A stretch of 5,298 nucleotides of DNA from CAVLCC01 sp963661535. GTDB lineage: Bacteria; Actinomycetota; Coriobacteriia; Coriobacteriales; CADBOM01. The stretch covers positions 1 through 5,298 of the forward strand of contig CAVLCC010000073.1 in the NCBI GenBank assembly GCA_963661535.1. The letters run 5' to 3'. A program made the position numbers and the translations under genes. The notes below the pieces were generated by a model. It was not told the origin of the DNA. It ran no database searches and worked only from the letters and a program-made list of their open reading frames with translations. This document shows, in pieces, positions 1-5,298 of this stretch; position 1 is the stretch's first letter, and each line of letters begins with the position of its first letter.

Positions 1-536
1 AGACGAGTAGAACCAGATAGACGCTCTACTTTTATACCCATCTTTTCTATAGAAGCAGAGACGTTATTAGACACTGCACCACTGCCACCAGTGATTATTG
101 CATTTTTTACTCCTAGGCGCGTTAACTCCGATTGAGTTTGTTGTGAAAGCTCACCTGGAGATGTTAGCAAAACCGGACAATTATAATATCCTGCTAGGGC
201 TGTTGCCGCTAGAGCATCTGGAAAATTTTGTCCATTTGCAATTATTGCAGTGTCTGAACTGTCAAAACCCGCTGACACGATATTAGACATTGTGTCATAT
301 CTTGAATCTCCAGATAGCCTGCTCCACTCAATAAGCTGAATATCTCCATCTGGAACATCTATTTGCTCGCTAGAATCTGCCAAAGCCTGTGTGGGCATAA
401 ACGCAAGCATGGCAAAAAGAACAGCGAACATGCCAATCATTGCACTTTTCATAATTTGTGCGAACAAATTTATGCTTGCTGCATTACTAGCAGACATGTC
501 TTCTCTTGAACTAGATTGCAAGTGCTTTCTATACAT
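1..536 (-). CDS. Secreted cell-wall-binding repeat 2 protein (5' part, 178 codons in window)
   Basis: The frame is open from an ATG at 536-534 to the left window edge without a stop, so the 3' end is missing. Residues 1-53 look like a signal peptide: a long polar n-region of about 29 residues with several basic ones, a hydrophobic stretch (IGMFAVLFAMLAF), and a probable cut after TQALA at residue 53. Residues 73-170 match one cell-wall-binding type 2 repeat (CW_binding_2, Pfam PF04122): RLSGDSRYDT, IIANGQNFPDALAATALAG, PVLLTSPGEL, and IITGGSGAVS. A second repeat starts at RLSGSTR (172-178). Such repeats usually occur in sets of about three and hold proteins non-covalently on the Gram-positive wall, so more repeats or an effector domain should lie to the left. 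The ATG at 536 is preferred because a strong Shine-Dalgarno precedes it. The internal ATGs at 497 and 452 have no good ribosome site. The gene follows the adhesin gene on the same strand but sits behind its terminator, so it probably has its own promoter. The effector function cannot be told from this fragment. Confidence 0.93.
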   Translation of the reverse strand, partial: MYRKHLQSSSREDMSASNAASINLFAQIMKSAMIGMFAVLFAMLAFMPTQALADSSEQIDVPDGDIQLIEWSRLSGDSRYDTMSNIVSAGFDSSDTAIIANGQNFPDALAATALAGYYNCPVLLTSPGELSQQTQSELTRLGVKNAIITGGSGAVSNNVSASIEKMGIKVERLSGSTR

Positions 537-539
537 AAA

Positions 540-548
540 CCCTCCCTT
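540..548 (-). promoter_or_regulatory. Strong Shine-Dalgarno for the cell-wall-binding protein gene
   Basis: Read on the minus strand, AAGGGAGGG lies directly before TTT and the ATG at 536-534. It is close to the anti-16S consensus and the spacing is short (3-4 bases after the purine run). This site decides the start codon over the internal in-frame ATGs at 497-495 and 452-450. The latter would otherwise give a shorter, classic signal peptide. Confidence 0.8.
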
Positions 549-561
549 TCTTAGAAACTGC

Positions 562-577
562 ATAATAACTTATTTTA
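562..577 (-). promoter_or_regulatory. Possible promoter -10 region (weak) in the AT-rich leader
   Basis: The stretch 549-621 between terminator and ribosome site is strongly AT-rich and should contain the promoter of the cell-wall-binding gene, since a terminator lies just upstream. On the minus strand, TAAAAT (577-572) and TATTAT (567-562) are both plausible -10 elements. Neither has a convincing TTGACA-like -35 at 16-18 bases. The region is inferred from context and the exact elements are uncertain. Confidence 0.25.
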
Positions 578-621
578 AAACATTTTCTCTTGATAATTAA
601 AAAACAATAGAGCTTGATTTT

Positions 622-661
622 AGAAAAACTTAGGGTGCTAATCAATATCAGCACCCTAAGT
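622..661 (-). terminator. Intrinsic terminator of the repeat adhesin gene
   Basis: Positions 628-639 (ACTTAGGGTGCT) and 650-661 form a perfect 12-bp inverted repeat around a 10-base loop at 640-649. On the minus strand the stem is followed at once by TTTTTCT, the U-tract expected for a Rho-independent terminator. On the plus strand no T-run follows, so it works in the minus direction. It lies about 45 bases after the adhesin stop codon at 708-706 and before the next gene, so the two genes are probably separate transcription units. Confidence 0.92.
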
Positions 662-705
662 ATCAGTTAACTTAAGCCATTACTAAACTTGCTATCTGTC
701 GGTAT

Positions 706-3700
706 CTACATTGCAAATGCTGGTAGGCAAGTATATACCACATGTGCCATAATATGATAAGTCCATACATCTCCACCATAACTGCCAGAATAGTTGCTTA
801 TAAACTCAGAATTATTATTGAGATATACCGACCTAAACCAAATTCCATGCGTTCCATATAGCTCAGCGTTACTTCTAAGCATATATGTGTTTTTGAAGCA
901 ATTTTCATCTTTGCTATTAACCTTAGTTTTAAACCAATTATATTGAGAGCCCTCGTCTGCATAAGTTCCAGCTTTTATTCCCAATGAACTATTGCCGTAA
1001 CCATATATCTCAGAGAAGGACGTCAGCCAAAACTTACTTTCAAAAGTAGCCGAAGTATCCCATGTGGAAGTATCATACCCACCGCTGATTTTAGTTGCTT
1101 TGCCTGTCACTGTCTTTTTGGTTATTTGCTTAGCAACGTTGTCCAAATTGGATAAACCACTCGTTATAACTGGCATAGTTGTTTTATTGAAATCAGAAGC
1201 TAACCATCCACCATCATTAGTAGTAGAACTATTATTCATACCTATTAGCTGCTCGCCACCTATTGGTACTGCATGAATTGCCATAAAGGTTAGTCTAGTG
1301 CCATCGTTGTCGTGTTCACCAACATTAACTATACGGAACTCAACATATTCGTCTACATCGGCATTATACATATATTCTGTAGAACCAGTCCACTTGGTAT
1401 AGAGATGATAATAATCACTGTCAGAATAACTCTGATATTCTGCAGCAACTTCTGTTGCGTCACGCCCATCGGCCGTTTGATCTTTAGTTCCATACAAGAC
1501 CTCTAGATCCTCTGTCATTTCTGATTGAGTCTTTACAACAGAAGTCTCAGGATTTGTATAGTAGTTACTTTCTTGAGGTGTAGTGGCAGGTGTTGCATCT
1601 TCATCAACTAATCTAATAGAAGCTGCCATCCAATAGTCACCAATGTCACCTGTAGTCCATTGCGCATATAGATCTACATTGCCTCCATTGTCTACGCTAG
1701 AAATCAATTGATCTGTGAGTTTAACCTCAATCCTATCTCTATAATTCGTTTCGTCAGATCCATTTGCCTGCGTGTTCCAATATTTCATTCCATAAACAAT
1801 ATCGTCATCTGTCTTTGAGAATGCATTGGAGTCAAGCTTAATCTCATCACCAGAAGTAGTAACACTTTGTGTATAGAGGAGCTCACCATCTATGGTTGAT
1901 GTGTTTCCACTAGCTGATGCTGTATCCGTAAATGCAGTGGCTCCATTTCCATGATATGTGATAGTAAAGCTCTTGCCCGATACAACTATTGTTACCTTTA
2001 CATTCACAGGCTCATAAGAGTCTTCGCCCTCCGCAGTTGGAATTGTATATAGTGCGTCAACTTCAATGCTTCCTTCGGTGGTTCCCACAGAAGCTGTCTC
2101 GTCTGCCCACTTGAGAGTTCCTGTGTACTTGGTGCCAGATAGGTCAGGCAACTCCACATCTGCAAGCGTTTGACCAACCCATGCAGTAGTTGTTAGAAGA
2201 TCTGTAGTTGGAATCAAGTCTGTTGGCATAGTAGCAGGGAATGTTGCAACACCCTCTGAGTCTGTTAGTCTAGCCATTCTTGAGTCTCCGTCTGCTTCTG
2301 TAGCCGTAACAGTTTCGCCAACTAATGGAGTTGACTCATCATCGCTCCAAACGAGCTTAACTTTAACAGCTAGTCCGTCTGCTGCTGTAGGTAGATCTGT
2401 GTTGTATCCGCCTTCTTTGTTGGCAGCTACTGTTGCACCTTCTAGTGGTACATAGTCGCCGCCAGTTGCAGCCTGATAGGTAACAGTTGCATGCACTGTC
2501 TTACCACTTGGTGTCGGAACGTCTGTTTCGCCGCCATCTCCTGTTGCTGTTCTTGCTGCAAATGTTACTTCGCCTTGATCATCAGTTACTTGTGTTGATC
2601 TAAAGTCACCGTCATAGTCGTAAGCAGTTACTTTCTCGCCCACAAGAGGAGTAATTGGGACAGAAGACGACTGGAGCTTAACTTTAACAGCACATCCATC
2701 TGCCACTTGAGGTAGGTCGGTATTGTATCCTCCAAACTTATTGGCAGCTACAGTTGCACCATTTAGGCTTACAAAATCAGTTTCACCTTGTGGTTGATAA
2801 GTAACAGTTGCAATTATGATTTCTCCATCAGGGGTATATGGAGTAGTGTTGCCACCTTCAGTTTTACCTATTCCTGCAAACCAAGCTATACCATCCGAGT
2901 CGGTTGTTTCAACTGATCTAAAGTCGCCATCATAGTCGTAAGCATAAACGCTTACACCTTCTAGTGCAGTTAAATCTTCTTGCCACTGGAGTTTAACTTG
3001 AACTTCAAATCCATCTGCTGCCTTAGGTAGGTCTGTGTTATATCCACCTGTTTTATTAGCAGCTACTGTTGCACCCTCTAGTGGCACGAACTCTCCATCT
3101 TCATCATCACTTGGGTTGTAGGTAACAGTTGCCAGCAAGGTCTTACCGCTTGGATCTGGCACAACTGTTTCGCCCTTGTCGCCGTCAGATTTATCTCTTG
3201 CTGCAAATGTGACTTCGCCTTGATCATCAGTTACTTCAGTTGACCTAAAGTCATCGTCAAAGTCGTAAGCAGAAACGCTTGCGCCAACTAGTGCAGTTAA
3301 GTCTTCTTGCCATTGTAGCTTGACCTTAACAGCATATCCATCTGCTGCTAGTGGTAGGTCTGCGTTGTATCCGCCTGCTTTGTTAGCAGCTACTGTTGCA
3401 CCTTCTAGAGGCACGAACTCTCCGTCCGTCTCAGGCTGATAGGTAACTGTAGCTAGCAAGGTCTTTCCGCTTGGATCAGGTACGACTGTCTCGCCTTTGC
3501 CGCCTTCGGATTTATCTCTTGCTGCAAATGTTACTTCGCCTTGTTCATCAGTTACTTGGGTTGACCTAAAGTCACCATCGTAGTCGTAAGCTGTAACGCT
3601 TTCTCCAACTAGTGCAGTTAGGTCCTCTTGCCATTGGAGTTTAACCTTAACAGCATAACCATCTGCGGCTTTAGGTAGATCAGCGTTGTATCCACCTGCT

Positions 3701-5298
3701 TTGTTAGCAGCTACTGTTGCACCTTCTAGAGGCACGAACTCTCCATTTTCTTCAGGTTGATAGGTAACAGTTGCCAATAGGTTCTTTCCGCTTGGATCAG
3801 GTACGACTGTTTCGCCCTTGTCGCCATCGGATTTGTCTCTTGCTGCAAATGTTACTTCGCCATCTGTGTCTGTAATTTGGGTTGACCTAAAGTCACCATC
3901 GTAGTCGTAAGCAGAAACGCTTTCGCCAACTAGCGCAGTTGAGTCTTCTTGCCATTGGAGCTTGACCTTAACTGCATAACCATCTGCAGCCTGAGGTAGC
4001 TCAGTGTTGTATCCACCAAACTTGTTGGCAGCTACCGTTGCACCTTCTAGAGGCACAAAATCGCTGTAAACATCAGGTTGGTAAGTAACTGTAGCTAGCA
4101 AGGTCTTGCCGCTAGGATCAGGCACATCTGTTCCGCCCTTATCACCATCGGATTTATCTCTCGCTGCAAATGTTACTTCGCCTTGATCATCAGTTACTTG
4201 GGTTGACCTAAAGTCACCATCAAAGTCATAAGCAGAAACGCTTTCTCCAACTAGTGCAGCTGAATCCTCTTGCCATTGAAGTTTAACTTTAACAGCAAGT
4301 CCATCTGCAACCTCAGGTAGATCTGTGTTGTATCCGCCTGCTTTGTTAGCAGCTACTGTTGCACCCTCTAGTGCTACAAACTCGCCATTTTCTTCAGGCT
4401 GATAGGTAACTATAGCTAGCAAGGTCTTTCCACTTGGATCGGGTACAACTGTTTCGCCCTTGTCGCCATCGGATTTATCTCTTGCTGCAAATGTAACTTC
4501 GCCTTGATCATCAGTTACTTGTGTTGACCTAAAGTCACCATCAAAGTCATAAGCTGTAACGCTTTCTCCAACTAGTGCAGTTAAGTCTTCTTTCCACTGC
4601 AGTTTAACCTTAACAGCATAACCATCTGCTGCTTGAGGTAGATCAGCGTTGTATCCGCCTGCTTTATTAGCAGCTACTGTTGCACCTTCTAGAGCTATAA
4701 ATTCACCATCAGCTACTGGCTGATAAGTAACAGTTGCTAGCAAGGTCTTGCCGCTAGGATCAGGCACATCTGTTCCGCCCTTATCACCATCAGATTTATC
4801 TCTCGCTGCAAATGTTGCTTCGCCTTGATCATCAGTTACTTGGGTTGACCTAAAGTCGCCATCATAGTCATAAGCAGAAACACTTGCGCCAACTAGTGCA
4901 GTTGAGTCTTCTTTCCACTGGAGCTTGACTTTAACAGCATAACCATCCGCAGCTTGTGGTAAATCAGCGTTGTATCCACCCGCTTTATTAGCAGCCACTG
5001 TTGCACCTTCTAGGGCTACAAATTCACCATCAGCTACTGGCTGATAAGTAACAGTTGCTAGTAGAGTCTTGCCACTTGGAGTAGGAACGTCTGTTTCGCC
5101 CTTACCACCATCGGATTTATCTTTTGCTGCAAATGTTACCTCACCATATTCGTCAGTCACTTGAGTTGACCTAAAGTCACCATCAAAGTCGTAAGCCGAA
5201 ACATTTTCTCCAACTAGTGCAGCTGAATCCTCTTGCCATTGAAGTTTGACCTTAACAGCAAGTCCGTCTGCAATCTCTGGTAGGTCTGTGTTGTATCC
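706..5298 (-). CDS. Giant repeat-rich surface adhesin-like protein (3' part, 1530 codons)
   Basis: The frame is open from the right window edge to a TAG at 708-706. The first residues at the edge (GYNTDLPEIADGLAVKVKL) are already in the repeat array, so the start codon and signal peptide lie outside. The GTG at 5160 is just a valine inside a repeat. Domains, numbered from the edge: residues 1-963, nine tandem units of about 107 residues; 964-1020, a diverged tenth partial unit; about 1036-1108, a bacterial Ig-like domain (WVGQTLADVELP...VKVTIVVSG); about 1110-1214, an InlB/Listeria-Bacteroides module (ITYHGNGAT...YWNTQANGS...LYAQW); about 1223-1317, a linker; 1318-1530, a DUF6273-like domain ending PAFAM. 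Known relatives are extracellular stalk-and-tip proteins. By inference the repeats form a stalk that presents the C-terminal domain for binding host or bacterial ligands. There is no LPxTG, hydrophobic tail or basic tail at the C terminus, so anchoring must be N-terminal or non-covalent, or the protein is released. The array is acidic and has a single cysteine. The adhesive role is not shown directly. Confidence 0.93.
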   Translation of the reverse strand, partial: GYNTDLPEIADGLAVKVKLQWQEDSAALVGENVSAYDFDGDFRSTQVTDEYGEVTFAAKDKSDGGKGETDVPTPSGKTLLATVTYQPVADGEFVALEGATVAANKAGGYNADLPQAADGYAVKVKLQWKEDSTALVGASVSAYDYDGDFRSTQVTDDQGEATFAARDKSDGDKGGTDVPDPSGKTLLATVTYQPVADGEFIALEGATVAANKAGGYNADLPQAADGYAVKVKLQWKEDLTALVGESVTAYDFDGDFRSTQVTDDQGEVTFAARDKSDGDKGETVVPDPSGKTLLAIVTYQPEENGEFVALEGATVAANKAGGYNTDLPEVADGLAVKVKLQWQEDSAALVGESVSAYDFDGDFRSTQVTDDQGEVTFAARDKSDGDKGGTDVPDPSGKTLLATVTYQPDVYSDFVPLEGATVAANKFGGYNTELPQAADGYAVKVKLQWQEDSTALVGESVSAYDYDGDFRSTQITDTDGEVTFAARDKSDGDKGETVVPDPSGKNLLATVTYQPEENGEFVPLEGATVAANKAGGYNADLPKAADGYAVKVKLQWQEDLTALVGESVTAYDYDGDFRSTQVTDEQGEVTFAARDKSEGGKGETVVPDPSGKTLLATVTYQPETDGEFVPLEGATVAANKAGGYNADLPLAADGYAVKVKLQWQEDLTALVGASVSAYDFDDDFRSTEVTDDQGEVTFAARDKSDGDKGETVVPDPSGKTLLATVTYNPSDDEDGEFVPLEGATVAANKTGGYNTDLPKAADGFEVQVKLQWQEDLTALEGVSVYAYDYDGDFRSVETTDSDGIAWFAGIGKTEGGNTTPYTPDGEIIIATVTYQPQGETDFVSLNGATVAANKFGGYNTDLPQVADGCAVKVKLQSSSVPITPLVGEKVTAYDYDGDFRSTQVTDDQGEVTFAARTATGDGGETDVPTPSGKTVHATVTYQAATGGDYVPLEGATVAANKEGGYNTDLPTAADGLAVKVKLVWSDDESTPLVGETVTATEADGDSRMARLTDSEGVATFPATMPTDLIPTTDLLTTTAWVGQTLADVELPDLSGTKYTGTLKWADETASVGTTEGSIEVDALYTIPTAEGEDSYEPVNVKVTIVVSGKSFTITYHGNGATAFTDTASASGNTSTIDGELLYTQSVTTSGDEIKLDSNAFSKTDDDIVYGMKYWNTQANGSDETNYRDRIEVKLTDQLISSVDNGGNVDLYAQWTTGDIGDYWMAASIRLVDEDATPATTPQESNYYTNPETSVVKTQSEMTEDLEVLYGTKDQTADGRDATEVAAEYQSYSDSDYYHLYTKWTGSTEYMYNADVDEYVEFRIVNVGEHDNDGTRLTFMAIHAVPIGGEQLIGMNNSSTTNDGGWLASDFNKTTMPVITSGLSNLDNVAKQITKKTVTGKATKISGGYDTSTWDTSATFESKFWLTSFSEIYGYGNSSLGIKAGTYADEGSQYNWFKTKVNSKDENCFKNTYMLRSNAELYGTHGIWFRSVYLNNNSEFISNYSGSYGGDVWTYHIMAHVVYTCLPAFAM
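709..1347 (-). other. C-terminal DUF6273-like (probable C-type-lectin-like) domain of the adhesin
   Basis: Residues about 1318-1530 start with YVEFRIVNVGEHDNDG and LTFMAIHAVP, followed by GGWLASDFN, then FWLTSFSEIYG (about 1423-1433), Y..EGSQYNWFK, MLRSN (1473-1477), GIWFRSVYLN, and the terminal CLPAFAM. The order FW.LS..E, G.QY.WF, W.LRS and a terminal RPA/PAF is that of DUF6273 domains, which I take to share the C-type-lectin/formylglycine-enzyme-like fold. Here WWLRSP is changed to YMLRSN and a second aromatic-Arg-Ser (WFRS) follows. Cysteines at 1467 and 1524 could form a disulphide. The domain sits at the free end of the protein, as expected for a ligand-binding tip. The ligand is unknown. 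Confidence 0.7.
1348..1632 (-). other. Acidic linker between InlB-like module and tip domain
   Basis: Residues about 1223-1317 begin DYWMAASIRLVDED and include VVKTQSEMTEDLEVLYG, a Tyr/Ser/Asp-rich stretch (YQSYSDSDYYHLYTKW), and run into DVDEYVEF. From memory, a DYWM...KTQS...LYTKW...VEFRI order recurs in Coriobacteriia surface proteins next to the terminal domain. It may therefore be an integral part of the tip domain. No known domain is assigned. Confidence 0.5.
1657..1971 (-). other. InlB B-repeat / Listeria-Bacteroides (Flg_new-like) module of the adhesin
   Basis: Residues about 1110-1214 start with FTITYHGNGAT and continue to MKYWNTQANGSDETNY, closing with VDLYAQW. The signature of this family is a [FY].[VI].[YF]..NG start, a central WNT...GSG..Y and a terminal LYAQW. 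This copy has all three but is long, about 105 residues against the usual 65-80, with extra sequence (ASASGNTSTIDGELLYTQS) in the first half. The fold is a beta-grasp-like module seen in secreted and surface proteins of Gram-positive bacteria and Bacteroides. It is probably a structural module and not an enzyme. Confidence 0.8.
1975..2193 (-). other. Bacterial Ig-like domain of the adhesin
   Basis: Residues about 1036-1108 of the partial protein read TAWVGQTLADVELPDLSG, then GTLKWAD, TASVGTTEG, and end with VNVKVTIVVSGK. The order (GQTL.DV.LP, short W strand, SVG..G, NV.V.V.V) is that of short Ig-like domains common in Clostridia and Coriobacteriia surface proteins, where GQTLADV...W.D...SVG is followed by a VDVTVTV strand. 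It probably acts as a spacer between the stalk and the distal modules. The family call is from memory of the motif order. Confidence 0.6.
2239..2409 (-). repeat. Partial, most diverged tenth repeat unit
   Basis: It starts with the usual GYNTDLP.AADGLAVKVKL, then continues with WSDDESTPLVGETVTA, DGDSRMARLTDSEGVATF. The YDYDGDFRS motif has become TEADGDSRMA. The second half of the unit (PSGK...ATVTYQP...GATVAANK) is absent, and the sequence passes into the Ig-like domain. This looks like the ancestral edge of the array. Confidence 0.85.
2410..3045 (-). repeat. Diverged repeat units 8 and 9 of the adhesin array
   Basis: Unit 8 (3045-2731, 105 residues) keeps AYDYDGDFRS and the GATVAANK block. 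It replaces the FAARDKSDG...PSGK segment with FAGIGKTEGGNTTPYTPDGE and has EGVSVYAY instead of VGESVSAY. Unit 9 (2730-2410) has KLQSSSVPITPLVGEKV in place of KLQWQED.TALVGESV, loses the DKSDGDKG loop (TATGDGG instead), and carries the only cysteine of the array (DGCAVK). Both remain open and in frame, so they are variants, not decayed copies. They form the boundary between the homogeneous units and the unique C-terminal domains. Confidence 0.85.

Larger units (their letters stand above)
2239..5298 (-). repeat. Tandem array of ~321-bp (107-residue) Ig-like/Cna-B-like coding repeats
   Basis: Measured from each GYN motif, the units on the minus strand are: 1, 5298-4978; 2, 4977-4657; 3, 4656-4336; 4, 4335-4015; 5, 4014-3694; 6, 3693-3373; 7, 3372-3046 (109 residues); 8, 3045-2731 (105 residues); 9, 2730-2410; 10, 2409 to about 2239 (partial). 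Unit 1 is the first seen only because the window starts there, so more copies may lie to the right. Conserved landmarks in order are GYN.DLP, ADG.AVKVKLQW.ED, ALVG.SV.AYD, D[YF]D.DFRS, VTD..GEVTFAA, VP.PSGK, ATVTYQP, LEGATVAANK. The pattern L.G..V.A....G......T...G...F is typical of Cna-B, carboxypeptidase-regulatory and Big-type beta-sandwich repeats. I cannot fix the exact family. By eye, units 2 and 3 differ at about 12 of 107 residues and units 3 and 6 at about 10. Every length difference is a multiple of three. Confidence 0.95.

Noticed and set aside
98..600. Small plus-strand open frames at 98-286 and 391-600
   Set aside because: They lie opposite or overlap the well-supported minus-strand cell-wall-binding gene, have no ribosome site or recognisable domain, and the second runs into the AT-rich leader.
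706..760. Sortase (LPxTG) or membrane anchor at the adhesin C terminus
   Set aside because: The protein ends CLPAFAM directly after a Tyr/His-rich segment. There is no LPxTG pentapeptide, hydrophobic helix or basic tail.
706..960. Variable region of a diversity-generating retroelement at the adhesin C terminus
   Set aside because: The lectin-like fold and Asn/Tyr-rich end made this worth checking, but the window has no reverse transcriptase and no near-identical template repeat downstream. Only the fold hints at it.
1064..1506. Plus-strand open frames at 1064-1276 and 1312-1506
   Set aside because: They are antisense to the conserved C-terminal domain of the adhesin and encode no recognisable protein.
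2239..5298. CRISPR array or non-coding satellite as the source of the repetition
   Set aside because: The period is 321 bp with continuous coding, substitutions largely preserve protein motifs, and there is no short repeat/spacer alternation.
2410..5298. Isopeptide-bonded Cna-B domains
   Set aside because: Lys, Glu and Asn residues exist in each unit, but I cannot place them in the Lys-Glu-Asn arrangement from sequence alone, so no isopeptide claim is made.

Overview
The window holds parts of two minus-strand genes for surface or secreted proteins. Both run off the window: the upstream gene loses its 5' end at the right edge and the downstream gene loses its 3' end at the left edge. The host is most likely a Gram-positive actinobacterium of class Coriobacteriia, possibly an Atopobium/Fannyhessea/Olsenella-like genus. 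This rests on moderate GC (mid-40s per cent by eye), a secreted protein with cell-wall-binding type 2 repeats, and an adhesin-like protein that ends in an InlB-type module, a YVEFRI...FW.TS..E...LRS domain and a terminal PAFAM. I recall that ending from many Coriobacteriia surface proteins, so the taxonomic call is recognition from memory, not a search.

Layout in transcription order, right to left. From 5298 to 706 runs one open frame of 1530 codons plus a TAG stop. Roughly the first two thirds, 5298 to about 2239, is a tandem array of nine full units and one partial unit of about 107 residues (321 bp). The rest is non-repetitive: a bacterial Ig-like domain, an InlB/Listeria-Bacteroides (Flg_new-like) module, a linker, and a terminal DUF6273-like domain that probably has a C-type-lectin-like fold. 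The signal peptide and start codon lie beyond the right edge. No sortase signal is present at the C terminus.

Between the genes, 537 to 705 holds a textbook intrinsic terminator for the adhesin gene (perfect 12-bp stem and a T-tract), then an AT-rich leader and a strong Shine-Dalgarno for the next gene. From 536 to the left edge is the first 178 codons of a secreted protein: a signal peptide, one complete cell-wall-binding type 2 repeat, and the first residues of a second repeat.

The most interesting material is the repeat array. Units 1 to 7 are close to homogeneous while units 8 to 10 are diverged. Sequence variants are shuffled among the units as a mosaic, and each unit looks like two related half-units. 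All length changes are multiples of three, so copy number can change without breaking the frame. There is no sign of a CRISPR array, mobile element, RNA gene or diversity-generating retroelement, and I see no clear new biological system.
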